A stretch of DNA of 64,000 nt from Pseudomonas rubra (GCF_028656935.1 NZ_JAMDGZ010000027.1:1-64000); one strand, 5' to 3'. Shown: positions 40,903 to 49,502, numbered from the stretch's first letter. Numbers and translations: made by a program. Notes: generated from the sequence alone by a model not told the origin.

Positions 40903-42021
40903 CTAGGTGACTTTTAGTGCCTCGCGTGCCCTTTGGGTAGTGTGCATCGGTTGAGGCTTGGCCCAGTTCTCCGAGAGGTTTATGAAGTCCACCAGCTCGC
41001 GCAGGCGTCCCTGGTCACGCCCGTTGAAGGCGAAGGTCAGGCGCGTCAGGTGGCTGAAGCGGGCCTCGTCATGCTGCTCGCCACCATAGGCGTGCTGGTA
41101 GAAGTTGCCACTCAGGCGCAAATCAGCAAAGCCTTCCTGCACGTCAAACAGCGCGGCTTCGCTCAGAGGGTGCTGCATGCGGATCACAAACTGGTTTTTC
41201 AGCCAGCGGCTGGAGTGGTAGTTGCTGTAGAACTGGTTGATTTCCTCCACCGCCTCGTCGGCGCTGTACACCAGGCGCAGCAGTTTCATGTCGCTGGGCA
41301 GGATATAGCGGTTCTCTTCCAGTTGGCGGGTGATGAAGTTCAGGGCTTCCTGCCAGAAGCTGCCACCGGGTGAGTCCAGCAAAACGATCGGCACCAGCGG
41401 GCTTTTACCGGTCTGGATCAGCGTGAGCACTTCCAGCGCTTCATCCAGCGTACCGAACCCACCCGGGCACAGTACCAGGGCATCGGCTTCTTTGACGAAA
41501 AACAGCTTGCGAATGAAGAAGAAGTGGAACGGCAGCAACTTGTCGGTGCCATCCACCGTGGCATTGGCGTGTTGCTCGAAGGGCAGGGTGATGTTGAAAC
41601 CCAAACTGTGCTCCACGCCTGCGCCTTCATGGGCGGCGGCCATGATGCCGCCACCGGCGCCGGTAATGACCATCAGGTTCGAGCGTGCCAGGGTCGCCCC
41701 CAGTTCCCGGGCCAAGGCGTACATCGGGTGTTCGACCGGGGTGCGGGCCGAGCCAAACACCGTGACCTTGCGGCGGCCCTTGTATTGTTCGAGGGTGCGA
41801 AAGGCATGATCGAGCTCACGCAGGGCCTGCAGGGTGATCTTGGCGTTCCAGCGGTTGCGGTCATCATGTGCCATGCGCAGGACGGTCAGCATCATGTCGC
41901 GGTACAGCGGCAGGTTGGGGCTGTTTGGCGCAACCAGGCTCAGTTGCTCATCGATCTTGCTCAGGTCGATGTCGTTGTTCTTGAAGTGACTCGATAGCAG
42001 TTCGTTCGGTTTGTAAGGCAT
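40903..42021 (-). CDS. LOG-family Rossmann-fold nucleotide-binding protein
   Basis: A 372-aa protein of the TIGR00730/LOG group, related to cytokinin-activating phosphoribohydrolases and to nucleotide nucleosidases. It shows GSARTPVEHPMYALARELG, ITGAGGGIMAAAHEGA and the signature PGGFGTLDEALEVLT (PGGxGTxxE). The long N- and C-terminal extensions point to the larger bacterial subfamily, whose exact substrate is uncertain. The stop codon TAG lies entirely inside the right CTAG target duplication of the MITE, so the coding sequence is intact but its 3' neighbourhood has been replaced. Confidence 0.88.
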   Translation of the reverse strand: MPYKPNELLSSHFKNNDIDLSKIDEQLSLVAPNSPNLPLYRDMMLTVLRMAHDDRNRWNAKITLQALRELDHAFRTLEQYKGRRKVTVFGSARTPVEHPMYALARELGATLARSNLMVITGAGGGIMAAAHEGAGVEHSLGFNITLPFEQHANATVDGTDKLLPFHFFFIRKLFFVKEADALVLCPGGFGTLDEALEVLTLIQTGKSPLVPIVLLDSPGGSFWQEALNFITRQLEENRYILPSDMKLLRLVYSADEAVEEINQFYSNYHSSRWLKNQFVIRMQHPLSEAALFDVQEGFADLRLSGNFYQHAYGGEQHDEARFSHLTRLTFAFNGRDQGRLRELVDFINLSENWAKPQPMHTTQRAREALKVT

Positions 42022-42415
42022 TCAAACGTCTCCTTCTGCAGCAAAACCTCTGACCGGGTGGCAATGCGCTACCCGGCCGCGACACTGCATGTGTCGCTGG
42101 CTGCCGTGGCTCGAGTGTGGCCCCCGAGCATTGCAGTAGACCTGCAAGGTCTTATCGCAGTGGTAATGGGTCCATACAACTTATTGTTGTTCAACGCTGC
42201 ACGTGCATCGCAGCACGTCGATGGGCAACCCCCTTTGCTTGCCCGAAAAGTATGGGATGGTTGCTATCAATCTAGACCCTGGCGCGGGTTTATGCAGAAG
42301 GGTTCCACTGCGTTCGCTGCCGACGGCAGGACCACTCGTCAGCTGGGATCCAATCATTGCGCAGGTCTGGTTAACTGAAGTTCAGCGAGTTCGCGCGGTG
42401 CAGGGAGGCTGCAGC
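42022..42415. other. 394-bp intergenic region without recognised gene
   Basis: Between the divergent LOG-family and small RHH-like genes. It should contain both promoters. A hairpin-capable TGGCAATGCGCTACCCGG stretch lies near 42060; I see no RNA gene, terminator or convincing coding sequence. An upstream in-frame extension of the next gene (from 42203) has no conserved features. Confidence 0.6.
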
Positions 42416-42616
42416 ATGCAACGGCTTAACCTGGAGCTTGACGAGCAGTTGTTCCGGTTGCTCGAGAATGCGGCGCAGGCCAATAACCTGAGCCTTGAAC
42501 AGGAGTGCCTGCGACGGCTGGGGGGAGGGGAGCGGCACTCGCGGTACATCCAGGCCCTGGTGGCAGAACTGCGCGCCGATGAAAAACAGCGGCGCGACAG
42601 GGAACGGGTAGCCTAG
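42416..42616 (+). CDS. Small ribbon-helix-helix-like protein (66 aa)
   Basis: A 66-aa protein starting MQRLNLELDEQLFRLLENAA, with a short beta-strand-like start and two predicted helices (about 8-20 and 26-34), the pattern of Arc/CopG-type DNA-binding dimers, followed by a charged Arg/Glu tail. AGGGAGG precedes the ATG by 7 bases, which supports real translation. No toxin gene is adjacent, so it is not evidently an antitoxin. Function is unknown; the fold is an inference from pattern. Confidence 0.65.
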   Translation: MQRLNLELDEQLFRLLENAAQANNLSLEQECLRRLGGGERHSRYIQALVAELRADEKQRRDRERVA

Positions 42617-42621
42617 AGCCG

Positions 42622-43038
42622 TTACTTCTTGAGCTTCAGGCCACAGCTGGCGGCATTGAATGCCTGTTCGCTGACTGGGCGGTTGGTCTTGTACTCGGTG
42701 AAGCGATAGGTCAGCACCGCGCCTTTTTCCAGCAGTTGGCGGTAACCGGTGTTCTTGCACACGCTATCACCCAGTTGGCTGCGCACGCGGTTCGGGTCGG
42801 CCTGCATTTTTTGCGCATGGCTAGGGAGCACGCTCAGGTGATTGATCAGTTGCTTGCCTTCAACGGTGTAGCCCTGATCGAGGATGTCCTCGTTGATCGC
42901 CCGCGGCGTGCCGACGCTGCTTTGTGTGGCAACTTGTTGCAGCATTTTGCTTAGCTCGAATTCCTGCTTGGAGGCGGCGTTGGCTGCCAGAGGCAAGGCG
43001 AGCAACAGGCTCAGGGACGGGGCGATGAAGCGCAGCAT
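42622..43038 (-). CDS. Secreted/periplasmic protein of the quorum-sensing-regulated virulence factor family (PA3611-like)
   Basis: A 138-aa protein with a Sec signal peptide (residues 1-21, LSLLLALPLAANA|A). The mature part resembles the PA3611 family of P. aeruginosa (QSregVF), a small secreted protein of known structure and uncertain role. Two Cys residues (in VCKNTGY and ASCGLKLKK) may form a disulfide. It is convergent with the small RHH-like gene, 5 bp from its end, in the recA-downstream block where pseudomonads carry this family. Confidence 0.82.
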   Translation of the reverse strand: MLRFIAPSLSLLLALPLAANAASKQEFELSKMLQQVATQSSVGTPRAINEDILDQGYTVEGKQLINHLSVLPSHAQKMQADPNRVRSQLGDSVCKNTGYRQLLEKGAVLTYRFTEYKTNRPVSEQAFNAASCGLKLKK

Positions 43039-43275
43039 GAATCTCTCCTGGTTCGGTAACTGGCAGTTGGACCGACAACGGCGCGCGGTGTTCCGTCACG
43101 GGCGCAACGGCAATGCCAGCGGGTAGCGACAGGCTGAGGATTATAGGGGAGTCGGCGCGCTTGCTGCACGGCAAATCCCCTCAACCCGTCGGCAGGCTCT
43201 GATAAACTGCGCGGGTTTTCCGTCTTGCCGAGTCCGTGCAGTGTCATCCCTTTCTTGCCCACGTTGTGCCCAGCC

Positions 43276-43986
43276 ATGAGCCATGCCGTATCGCGCCTGC
43301 GCGCCGAGCGCCTGGCGCACAGTGTCAAACCCTTCGTTGCCCGCGGTGCCCGGGCGCCCCGCTGCCCTAAGTGTCGGGTGATTTTCAGTTACTGCCTGTG
43401 CGCCTGGCGCCCGCTGGTGCCGACCGATTCGGGCATGTGCCTGTTGATGCATGACACCGAGCCCTTGAAACCGACCAACACCGGCTGGCTGATCGCTGAC
43501 CTGATTGCCGATACCTCGGCGTTTGGCTGGCAGCGTACGGCGGTCGATGAAGCGTTGCTGGCACTGCTCGACGATCCGCAGTGGCAGCCCTATATCGTGT
43601 TTCCTGGCGAGTTCGTCGAGCCTGAGCGGGTGGTCAGCGAGGTCGTGCGTACGCCGGGCAAGCGTCCTTTGTTCATTCTGCTGGATGCCACCTGGACCGA
43701 AGCACGCAAGATGTTTCGCAAGAGCCCGTACCTCAATCGCTTTCCGGTATTGAGCCTGCAACCTGAGCAGATCTCGCGCTATCGCTTGCGTCGCTCCAAG
43801 CGTGACGATCACTTCTGCACCGCCGAAGTGGCGGCCATGTGCCTGGAACTGGCCGGCGACAATCGCGCGGCCCAAGCGCTGGATGCGTACCTGGATGTAT
43901 TCACCACCCACTACCTGAGCGCCAAGCATCAACTGCCGCTGGATGAGCACGATAGCGTGCACCAGCGTTTGCATACCTTCCTATAG
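43276..43986 (+). CDS. DTW-domain tRNA-uridine aminocarboxypropyltransferase
   Basis: A 236-aa member of the DTW family, which installs acp3U in tRNA using S-adenosylmethionine. The D-x-T-W motif is DATW (residues 137-140, LLDATWTEARKM). An N-terminal cluster of Cys residues (30, 33, 40, 42: CPKC...YCLC) looks like a zinc site. The ATG at 43276 begins MSHAVSRLRAERLA. E. coli relatives are TapT/YfiP; the exact tRNA position modified here is inferred. Confidence 0.88.
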   Translation: MSHAVSRLRAERLAHSVKPFVARGARAPRCPKCRVIFSYCLCAWRPLVPTDSGMCLLMHDTEPLKPTNTGWLIADLIADTSAFGWQRTAVDEALLALLDDPQWQPYIVFPGEFVEPERVVSEVVRTPGKRPLFILLDATWTEARKMFRKSPYLNRFPVLSLQPEQISRYRLRRSKRDDHFCTAEVAAMCLELAGDNRAAQALDAYLDVFTTHYLSAKHQLPLDEHDSVHQRLHTFL

Positions 43987-44246
43987 TACAAGGGGCAGGC
44001 GCGTCACTTTGCTTCATAATGGCCAGATTGGTGGCCAGGGTGGGCGAGCATGGGGGGTGTTGAACTTGACCACCCGGTCCTGGCTCGGCATCCTTGGCGC
44101 CGATTCGGGCACAACGAAGGCTTGAAACGCTGTTTTTCCTGGCCTCGACGTGCCTTTGGGTTTGCGGCGTTGCCGTAAGCCTCGTGTTGCCCGCCAGGCG
44201 CTTATCCTTCCTTCCTGCGCCTGCACAGAACAGGATCATTAGATCG

Positions 44247-44897
44247 ATGGCCACATACGAAATCCTGATAGCCGATGACCACCCGCTGTTTCGCAGTGCG
44301 CTGCGCCAGGCTGTTACCTTGGGCCTGGGCCCTGATGTGCGCCTGGTAGAAGTAGCGAGCATCGCCGAGCTGGAAACCCGCCTGAGCGAGAAGGCCGACT
44401 GGGACCTGGTTCTACTGGACCTGAACATGCCGGGCGCCTACGGCTTTTCCGGGCTGGTGCTGTTGCGCGGGCAGTACCCGCAGATTCCGGTGGTAATGGT
44501 GTCGGCGCAGGAAGAAGCAGCGGTAGTGGTCAAGTCGCGGGAGTTCGGCGCCAGCGGTTTCATTCCCAAATCAAGCTCGCTGGAAGTGATTCAGGACGCT
44601 GTGCAGAAGATTCTGGACGGTGAGGTCTGGTGGCCGCCGCAAGCGTTCGAGAAGGTCGATGTGTCCGCTGAGGCCAAGGCCGCCAGCGAGGGCCTGGCCA
44701 GCCTTACCCCACAGCAGTTCCGGGTGCTGACCATGGTCTGCGAAGGTTTGCTGAACAAGCAGATCGCCTATGAGTTGAGCGTCTCGGAAGCGACCATCAA
44801 GGCCCACGTGACGGCGATTTTCCGCAAGCTTGGCGTGCGTACCCGTACACAGGCCGCCTTGTTGCTGCAACAACTGGAATCGGTTTCAGCCAGCTAA
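44247..44897 (+). CDS. LuxR-family response regulator (ErdR-like)
   Basis: A 216-aa two-component response regulator with an N-terminal receiver domain (Asp-Asp at DDHPLF, phospho-acceptor Asp in LVLLDLNMPG, Lys in GFIPKSSS) and a C-terminal NarL/LuxR helix-turn-helix (LTPQQFRVLTMVCEGLLNKQ to TIKAHVTAIFRKLGVRTR). Directly followed by dgkA, it corresponds to the ErdR regulator of ethanol/acetate metabolism genes in P. aeruginosa and P. putida. No sensor kinase gene is adjacent, so the partner is elsewhere. Confidence 0.87.
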   Translation: MATYEILIADDHPLFRSALRQAVTLGLGPDVRLVEVASIAELETRLSEKADWDLVLLDLNMPGAYGFSGLVLLRGQYPQIPVVMVSAQEEAAVVVKSREFGASGFIPKSSSLEVIQDAVQKILDGEVWWPPQAFEKVDVSAEAKAASEGLASLTPQQFRVLTMVCEGLLNKQIAYELSVSEATIKAHVTAIFRKLGVRTRTQAALLLQQLESVSAS

Positions 44898-44972
44898 GGC
44901 CATTGGCCTTCACGCTTTTTTGACCCGATCTACACTAGCCTGCAGCACGTTCAGTGGATGAAGTGAGTTTTT

Positions 44973-45338
44973 ATGTCGTCGCCTTTCAAGGGCCAGACCG
45001 GTCTCAAACGTATTTTCAATGCCGCCGGCTATTCGTTCGACGGCCTGCGCGCCGCGTTCACCGGTGAGGCGGCGTTCCGTCAACTGGTGCTGCTCAACGT
45101 CATATTGATCCCGGTGGCATTCTGGCTGGATGTCAGTCGCGCCGAGCGGGCGATCCTGATCGCCGTGTGCTTGCTGGGGCTGATCGTCGAGCTGCTGAAT
45201 TCGGCGGTGGAGGCGGCGATCGATCGTATCTCCCTCGATCGCCACCCGTTGTCGAAGAACGCCAAGGACATGGGCAGCGCCGCCCAGTTCGTGGCCTTGA
45301 GCATGGTCGGCCTGACCTGGGCGGTAATTCTGCTCTAA
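44973..45338 (+). CDS. dgkA: Diacylglycerol kinase
   Basis: DgkA phosphorylates diacylglycerol to phosphatidic acid, recycling lipid by-products of membrane-derived glucan synthesis. The 121-aa integral membrane enzyme has an amphipathic N-terminus, three transmembrane helices and the active-site signature VELLNSAVEAAIDR. Its TAA stop overlaps the convergent finR stop codon (TAAG/CTTA at 45335-45338). Confidence 0.95.
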   Translation: MSSPFKGQTGLKRIFNAAGYSFDGLRAAFTGEAAFRQLVLLNVILIPVAFWLDVSRAERAILIAVCLLGLIVELLNSAVEAAIDRISLDRHPLSKNAKDMGSAAQFVALSMVGLTWAVILL

Positions 45339-46261
45339 GCGATGGTTGGCAGGACGATTTCGTCACTGCGGCTGACGCCAGCAGTAAAGCTGCGGCACAG
45401 CTCGAGAAACTCGCGCATGGCGGTCGTCTGGTATTTCTGCTTGTGCCAGATAAAGTAGAACTGCCGGGCCAGGTCCAGCTCGGAGGTTTCCACCGGCACC
45501 AGGCTGCCGCGACGAAAGGCATCGCGCAGGGCCAGGCGCGAGATACAGCCGATTCCCAAGCCCGACTCGACCGCCCGCTTGATCGCTTCGGTGTGTTCCA
45601 GCTCCAGGCGGATATTGAGGGTCGAGCGGTGATGACGCATGGCCTGGTCAAAGGTCAGGCGGGTGCCCGAGCCTTGTTCACGCAGGATCCAGGCCTCATG
45701 AGTGAGGTCTTCCATGCTCGCCTGGCCGCGTTTTGCCAACGGGTGCTGGGGCGCACAGAACACCACCAGCTCATCTTCGACCCAAGGCTGCACTTCCAGA
45801 TTCGGGTGGTTGCAGTCACCTTCGATTAGACCCAGATCAATTTCGTAATGGGCAACCTGTTGCACGATATGCGCAGTGTTCTGTACATGCAGCTTGACCT
45901 GGCTTTCCGGGTGGACCTGCATGAAACTGCCGATTAGCAGCGTGGCCAGGTAGTTGCCAATGGTCAGGGTGGCGCCCACCGCCAGCGAGCCAAAGCCGGA
46001 CTTGCCGTTGAGCAGGTCCTCGATTTCCTTGGCCTGGTCGAGCAGGGCGACCGCCTGGGGCAGCAGTTGATGGCCCAGGGCGTTGAGGCTCAGGCGTTTG
46101 CCGGCGCGGTCAAACAGCTGGCAACTGGACTGGCGCTCAAGTTCGGTGATCGAGGTACTGGCGGCCGATTGCGATAGCGCCAGTATTCCAGCGGCCCGCG
46201 AGACGCTTTGGTACTGGGCCACGGCAACGAACACCTGGAGCTGGCGAAGGGTAAATCGCAT
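45335..46261 (-). CDS. finR: LysR-family regulator FinR
   Basis: A 308-aa LysR regulator with an N-terminal helix-turn-helix (VSRAAGILALSQSAASTSIT) and a co-inducer domain. It is divergent from fpr with 119 bp between starts, the arrangement of FinR, which in P. putida activates the ferredoxin-NADP reductase gene under superoxide stress and sulfur-related conditions. The operator should lie at 46262-46380, where ATATCT/AGATAT-type repeats are present near 46262-46310. Naming rests on this synteny. Confidence 0.87.
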   Translation of the reverse strand: MRFTLRQLQVFVAVAQYQSVSRAAGILALSQSAASTSITELERQSSCQLFDRAGKRLSLNALGHQLLPQAVALLDQAKEIEDLLNGKSGFGSLAVGATLTIGNYLATLLIGSFMQVHPESQVKLHVQNTAHIVQQVAHYEIDLGLIEGDCNHPNLEVQPWVEDELVVFCAPQHPLAKRGQASMEDLTHEAWILREQGSGTRLTFDQAMRHHRSTLNIRLELEHTEAIKRAVESGLGIGCISRLALRDAFRRGSLVPVETSELDLARQFYFIWHKQKYQTTAMREFLELCRSFTAGVSRSDEIVLPTIA

Positions 46262-46380
46262 ATCTATATAACCGATAAGACATATCTTGATAATTCAGTT
46301 AACAGATATTGTCGCTGGCACTAAACTATTGCGCAATCGCGCTCTCGCTTAGCGCCGCGTTTTTCTTCAGGAGCCCGTAC

Positions 46381-47160
46381 ATGAGCAACATGAACCACGA
46401 ACGTGTCCTCAGTGTTCACCACTGGAACGACACCCTGTTCAGCTTCAAGTGCACCCGCGATCCGGGCTTGCGCTTCGAGAACGGTCAGTTCGTGATGATC
46501 GGCCTGCAACAGCCAAACGGCCGCCCGCTCATGCGCGCCTACTCGATTGCCAGCCCGAACTGGGAAGAGCATCTGGAGTTCTTCAGCATCAAGGTGCAGG
46601 ACGGCCCACTGACCTCGCAGTTGCAGCACCTGAAGGAAGGCGATGAAATCATCATCAGCAAGAAGCCTACCGGCACCCTGGTGCTCGACGACCTGAACCC
46701 GGGCAAGCACCTGTACCTGCTCAGCACCGGCACTGGCCTGGCGCCGTTCATGAGCGTCATCCAGGACCCGGAAACCTACGAGCGCTTCGAAAAAGTGATC
46801 CTGGTTCACGGCGTACGCTACGTCAACGAAGTCGCTTACCGCGAGTTCATCACCGAGCACCTGCCGCAGAACGAGTTCTTCGGCGAAGCGCTGCGTGACA
46901 AGCTGATCTACTACCCGACCGTGACCCGCGAGCCGTTCGAGAACCAGGGCCGCCTGACCGACCTGATGCGCAGCGGCAAGCTGTTCAGCGACATCGGCCT
47001 GCCACCGATCAACCCGCAGGACGACCGTGCAATGATCTGCGGTAGCCCAAGCATGCTCGACGAGACCAGCGAAGTGCTCGACAGCTTCGGCCTGAAGATC
47101 TCGGCCCGTATGCGCGAGCCGGGTGACTACCTGATCGAGCGTGCATTCGTCGAGAAGTAA
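46381..47160 (+). CDS. fpr: Ferredoxin/flavodoxin-NADP reductase
   Basis: A 259-aa FAD enzyme that shuttles electrons between NADPH and ferredoxin or flavodoxin, used in oxidative-stress defence and Fe-S cluster supply. The FAD motif MRAYSIAS, the LLSTGTGLAPFMS nucleotide-binding region, ICGSPSMLDE and the C-terminal YLIERAFVEK are all standard for bacterial subclass I Fpr. The ATG at 46381 has an AGGAG 9 bases upstream; the longer frame from 46309 is not conserved. Confidence 0.96.
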   Translation: MSNMNHERVLSVHHWNDTLFSFKCTRDPGLRFENGQFVMIGLQQPNGRPLMRAYSIASPNWEEHLEFFSIKVQDGPLTSQLQHLKEGDEIIISKKPTGTLVLDDLNPGKHLYLLSTGTGLAPFMSVIQDPETYERFEKVILVHGVRYVNEVAYREFITEHLPQNEFFGEALRDKLIYYPTVTREPFENQGRLTDLMRSGKLFSDIGLPPINPQDDRAMICGSPSMLDETSEVLDSFGLKISARMREPGDYLIERAFVEK

Positions 47161-47177
47161 GCAGTACCGACACAAGA

Positions 47178-47202
47178 AAGCAGGCCTCGGCCTGCTTTTT
47201 TT
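47178..47202 (+). terminator. fpr terminator
   Basis: AAGCAGGCC-TC-GGCCTGCTT followed by further T residues, 17 bp after the stop. Confidence 0.9.
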
Positions 47203-47206
47203 GTAC

Positions 47207-47408
47207 CTGTAGGAGCGGGCTTGCCCCGCGATTGGAGATACCTGAAGCGTTGACGATACTGGCCTCATCGCGGCATAGGTATCTACACATCTCTAATCCT
47301 GATCGATGAAGATGGCTCCTGGTTAGGCACGCATATCAAGAGCCAATAGGCTGACTTGCTAGAGATGTGTAGATACCGATGCTCATCGCGGGGCAAGCCC
47401 GCTCCCAC
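47207..47408. repeat. REPIN interrupted by a 108-bp palindromic element
   Basis: A REP (CTGTAGGAGCGGGCTTGCCC..., 47207-47232) and an inverted REP (ending GGGCAAGCCCGCTCCCAC, 47385-47408) form a REPIN pair. The right REP arm is interrupted: a direct repeat CTCATCGCGG occurs at 47264-47273 and 47382-47391, and excising 47274-47381 restores an uninterrupted REP. Confidence 0.88.
47274..47381. mobile_element. 108-bp MITE-like element with 21-bp inverted ends and 10-bp target duplication
   Basis: Ends CATAGGTATCTACACATCTCT and AGAGATGTGTAGATACCGATG are inverted repeats with one mismatch. The element has no gene and is bordered by the 10-bp direct repeat CTCATCGCGG. I cannot assign it to a transposon family. 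Confidence 0.8.
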
Positions 47409-47447
47409 TCGCTCGTCATTCAGCGCTTGTGAAAAGCAGGACAGTGC

Positions 47448-48143
47448 CTACAGATCTTTCACCACTTCCAGCACCCGGATCTGATCCGCTTGCGGGTAGT
47501 GCCAGCGCACCTGTACATCCCAGAACTTCACCCCATACACGCGCTCGGGTGGCGGTATCTGGTAGGCCGGGCGCGGGTCCTGGGCCAGACATTGCTCGAT
47601 TAGCTCAAGCAACGGCTCACAAAGGCGCAGGCCATGCTCGCGGGCCTGGATCAAGGCAGCATCGCTCCAGTTCACCGCGATCGGTGCAGGCGGCGCGTCT
47701 GCCATCTGGTTGACCGCTGTGCTCAAGGCATCGGCATAGGGCACGTAGGGTTTGATGTCGAGCACCGGTGTGCCATCGAGCAGGTCGATGCCCGACAACC
47801 ACAAGCGGCCAGCCTCGACCTTTTCCAGCCGGACTACCGACTGACCGATGCCGTTGGGCCGGTGGGTTGCGCGAGTGGCGAACACGCCCATGGACTTGTT
47901 GCCGCCCAGCCGTGGTGGGCGCACCTTCAGCCGTGGCTTGTCTTCCAGGGCCTGGTGAAACAGGAACAGCAGCCAGACGTGGCTGACCTGTTCCAGGCCG
48001 GCCACTGCCTCGCCAGTGTCGTAGGGTGGCAGTAGCTCCAGCACCCCACGGGCGGCCGGCGCCAATTGCGGCTGGCGCGGAATGGCAAACTTTTCCTTGA
48101 AGCAGGAGCGGACGTAGCCGACCGGTGCGACGCTGTAGTTCAT
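47448..48143 (-). CDS. trmO: tRNA (N6-threonylcarbamoyladenosine37-N6)-methyltransferase TrmO
   Basis: A 231-aa protein of the YaeB/TsaA family that methylates t6A37 of tRNA-Thr using S-adenosylmethionine. It shows the beta-barrel motifs VGYVRSCFKEKFAIPRQPQL, FATRATHRPNGIGQSVVRL and DIKPYVPYADAL. The ATG at 48143 fits family N-termini; a GTG at 48158 overlapping the upstream gene is the alternative. It follows the DUF1456 gene closely and is probably co-transcribed with it. Confidence 0.93.
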   Translation of the reverse strand: MNYSVAPVGYVRSCFKEKFAIPRQPQLAPAARGVLELLPPYDTGEAVAGLEQVSHVWLLFLFHQALEDKPRLKVRPPRLGGNKSMGVFATRATHRPNGIGQSVVRLEKVEAGRLWLSGIDLLDGTPVLDIKPYVPYADALSTAVNQMADAPPAPIAVNWSDAALIQAREHGLRLCEPLLELIEQCLAQDPRPAYQIPPPERVYGVKFWDVQVRWHYPQADQIRVLEVVKDL

Positions 48144-48150
48144 CGCCGGC

Positions 48151-48612
48151 TCAGCCACGAACCCGCAGGGTCAGGCCCTTGAGGAAGTTACGTAGCAACT
48201 GGTCGCCGCAGGGGCGATAGTTGTTGTGCCCGACCTTGCGGAACAAGGCGCTGAGTTCCGGTTTTGACACCGGGAAGTCGGCGGCCTTGAGGATTGCGTG
48301 CAGGTCGTCTTCCTTCAGCTCGAAGGCTACGCGCAGCTTTTTCATGACGATGTTGTTGGTCACTGGCAGCTCGATCGGCAGCGGCGGACGGCTGTCGTCC
48401 TTGCCGCGCTTGAAGATCACCAGGCCATCGAGAAAGTGGGCGATGACCTCGTCGGGGCAACGCACGAACCCTTCCTCTTCTTCCTTCTTGAGGTAGGAGG
48501 CGATATCGGCGGTTGACACGTCGAAACCGCTCAGCTTGATGATGTCGGTGAGCTTGGCGTCGTTGACGTCCAGCAGGTAGCGCAGGCTGCGCAGGGCATC
48601 GTTGTGAATCAT
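48151..48612 (-). CDS. DUF1456 family protein (YehS-like)
   Basis: A 153-aa cytoplasmic protein with two copies of the DUF1456 module (N-terminal MIHNDALRSLRYLLDVNDAK and internal NNIVMKKLRVAFELKEDDLH), each followed by a short acidic/aromatic segment. Homologous to E. coli YehS, function unknown. It lies just upstream of trmO on the same strand. Confidence 0.9.
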   Translation of the reverse strand: MIHNDALRSLRYLLDVNDAKLTDIIKLSGFDVSTADIASYLKKEEEEGFVRCPDEVIAHFLDGLVIFKRGKDDSRPPLPIELPVTNNIVMKKLRVAFELKEDDLHAILKAADFPVSKPELSALFRKVGHNNYRPCGDQLLRNFLKGLTLRVRG

Positions 48613-48661
48613 GGGGACAATCCTGTTCAGGGGCGCCGCCTGAGTGACGGCGCCATGTTGC

Positions 48662-49372
48662 TTAGAATTTTTCGCTGGCTGCCAGGTAGCGCCACTGGCC
48701 CAGTGGCAGCTTGCTCATGGCGACGCCGCCGAGGCGGATCCGGCGCATGCTCACCGGGGTGACCCCGACACTGCTGCAGAGCAGGTTGATGAGCCCGGCT
48801 GGCGGGTTTTTCAGAACCATGCGCAAGCGTGTTTCGTTCTGCCAGCTGGCCTTGATCTTCGGCAGTTCGTTGCCTTTCCAGTTGAAGCCGCGATTGAGCC
48901 GCTCCAGGCCATGGGCAATCATATCGCCACTGACTTCGACGATGTATTCCTGCTCCAGTTTGGCCAGGTCGGCGCTGAGCTTGCGGGTAATCCGCCAGTC
49001 CTGGGTAAACACCTGCAGGCCGCTGGCGCCTTCCTGAAGCGGCGCAGCACAGCTCAGGCGGGCGAAGTGCGCCCTGAGCGGGCGGCGGCTGTAGCTGTGC
49101 TCGGGCGACAGGCTGTCGGCACCGATGCTGGCGCAGGCGCTGTCGAGGTCGAGGTCGGCCGGCTGGTTGAGCAGCAGGGTGACCGGCTCCAGCGCTTCGG
49201 CCTTGGCGCCGGGGCGCAATTCGACCTTGTGTTCGGTGACCTTGAACTGCGGTTCGTCGATCACGGTGCCGTTAACGGTAACCCAGCCGCCCTCGATGTA
49301 CAGTTCGGCCTCCCGCCGGGAGCAACCGACCAGTTCGATGAGGCGTTTGGAAAGGCGAATGGGTTCAGACAT
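48662..49372 (-). CDS. RsuA/RluF-like pseudouridine-synthase homologue lacking the catalytic Asp
   Basis: A 236-aa protein with an N-terminal S4 RNA-binding domain (IRLSKRLIELVGCSRREAEL, residues 5-24) and a pseudouridine synthase fold (KLEQEYIVEVSGDM, RLNRGFNWKGNELP, VGVTPVSMRRIRLGG). At the place of the usual G-R-L-D-x-x-T-x-G-L motif it reads APLQEGASGLQVF, putting Gln113 where the catalytic Asp belongs. So it may be inactive, act as an RNA-binding protein, or use a different residue. The ATG at 49372 begins MSEPIRLSKR; a longer start at 49390 is less likely. Confidence 0.85.
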   Translation of the reverse strand: MSEPIRLSKRLIELVGCSRREAELYIEGGWVTVNGTVIDEPQFKVTEHKVELRPGAKAEALEPVTLLLNQPADLDLDSACASIGADSLSPEHSYSRRPLRAHFARLSCAAPLQEGASGLQVFTQDWRITRKLSADLAKLEQEYIVEVSGDMIAHGLERLNRGFNWKGNELPKIKASWQNETRLRMVLKNPPAGLINLLCSSVGVTPVSMRRIRLGGVAMSKLPLGQWRYLAASEKF

Positions 49373-49502
49373 GACGACAGCCGTAGGCACAGGGAAAGGT
49401 GCCTATTGTAACTGCCTGGACGGGCTTGGGGCCGGGAACATTCTTTGATCCGGCCATTAATCTTCAGTTTGGCGGTATTTCGGAGGTGGATTACATAGTC
49501 CT

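Noticed and set aside
42203-42415. N-terminal extension of the small RHH-like gene
   Set aside because: The upstream frame lacks a ribosome-binding site and conserved features, whereas the ATG at 42416 has AGGGAGG at optimal spacing.
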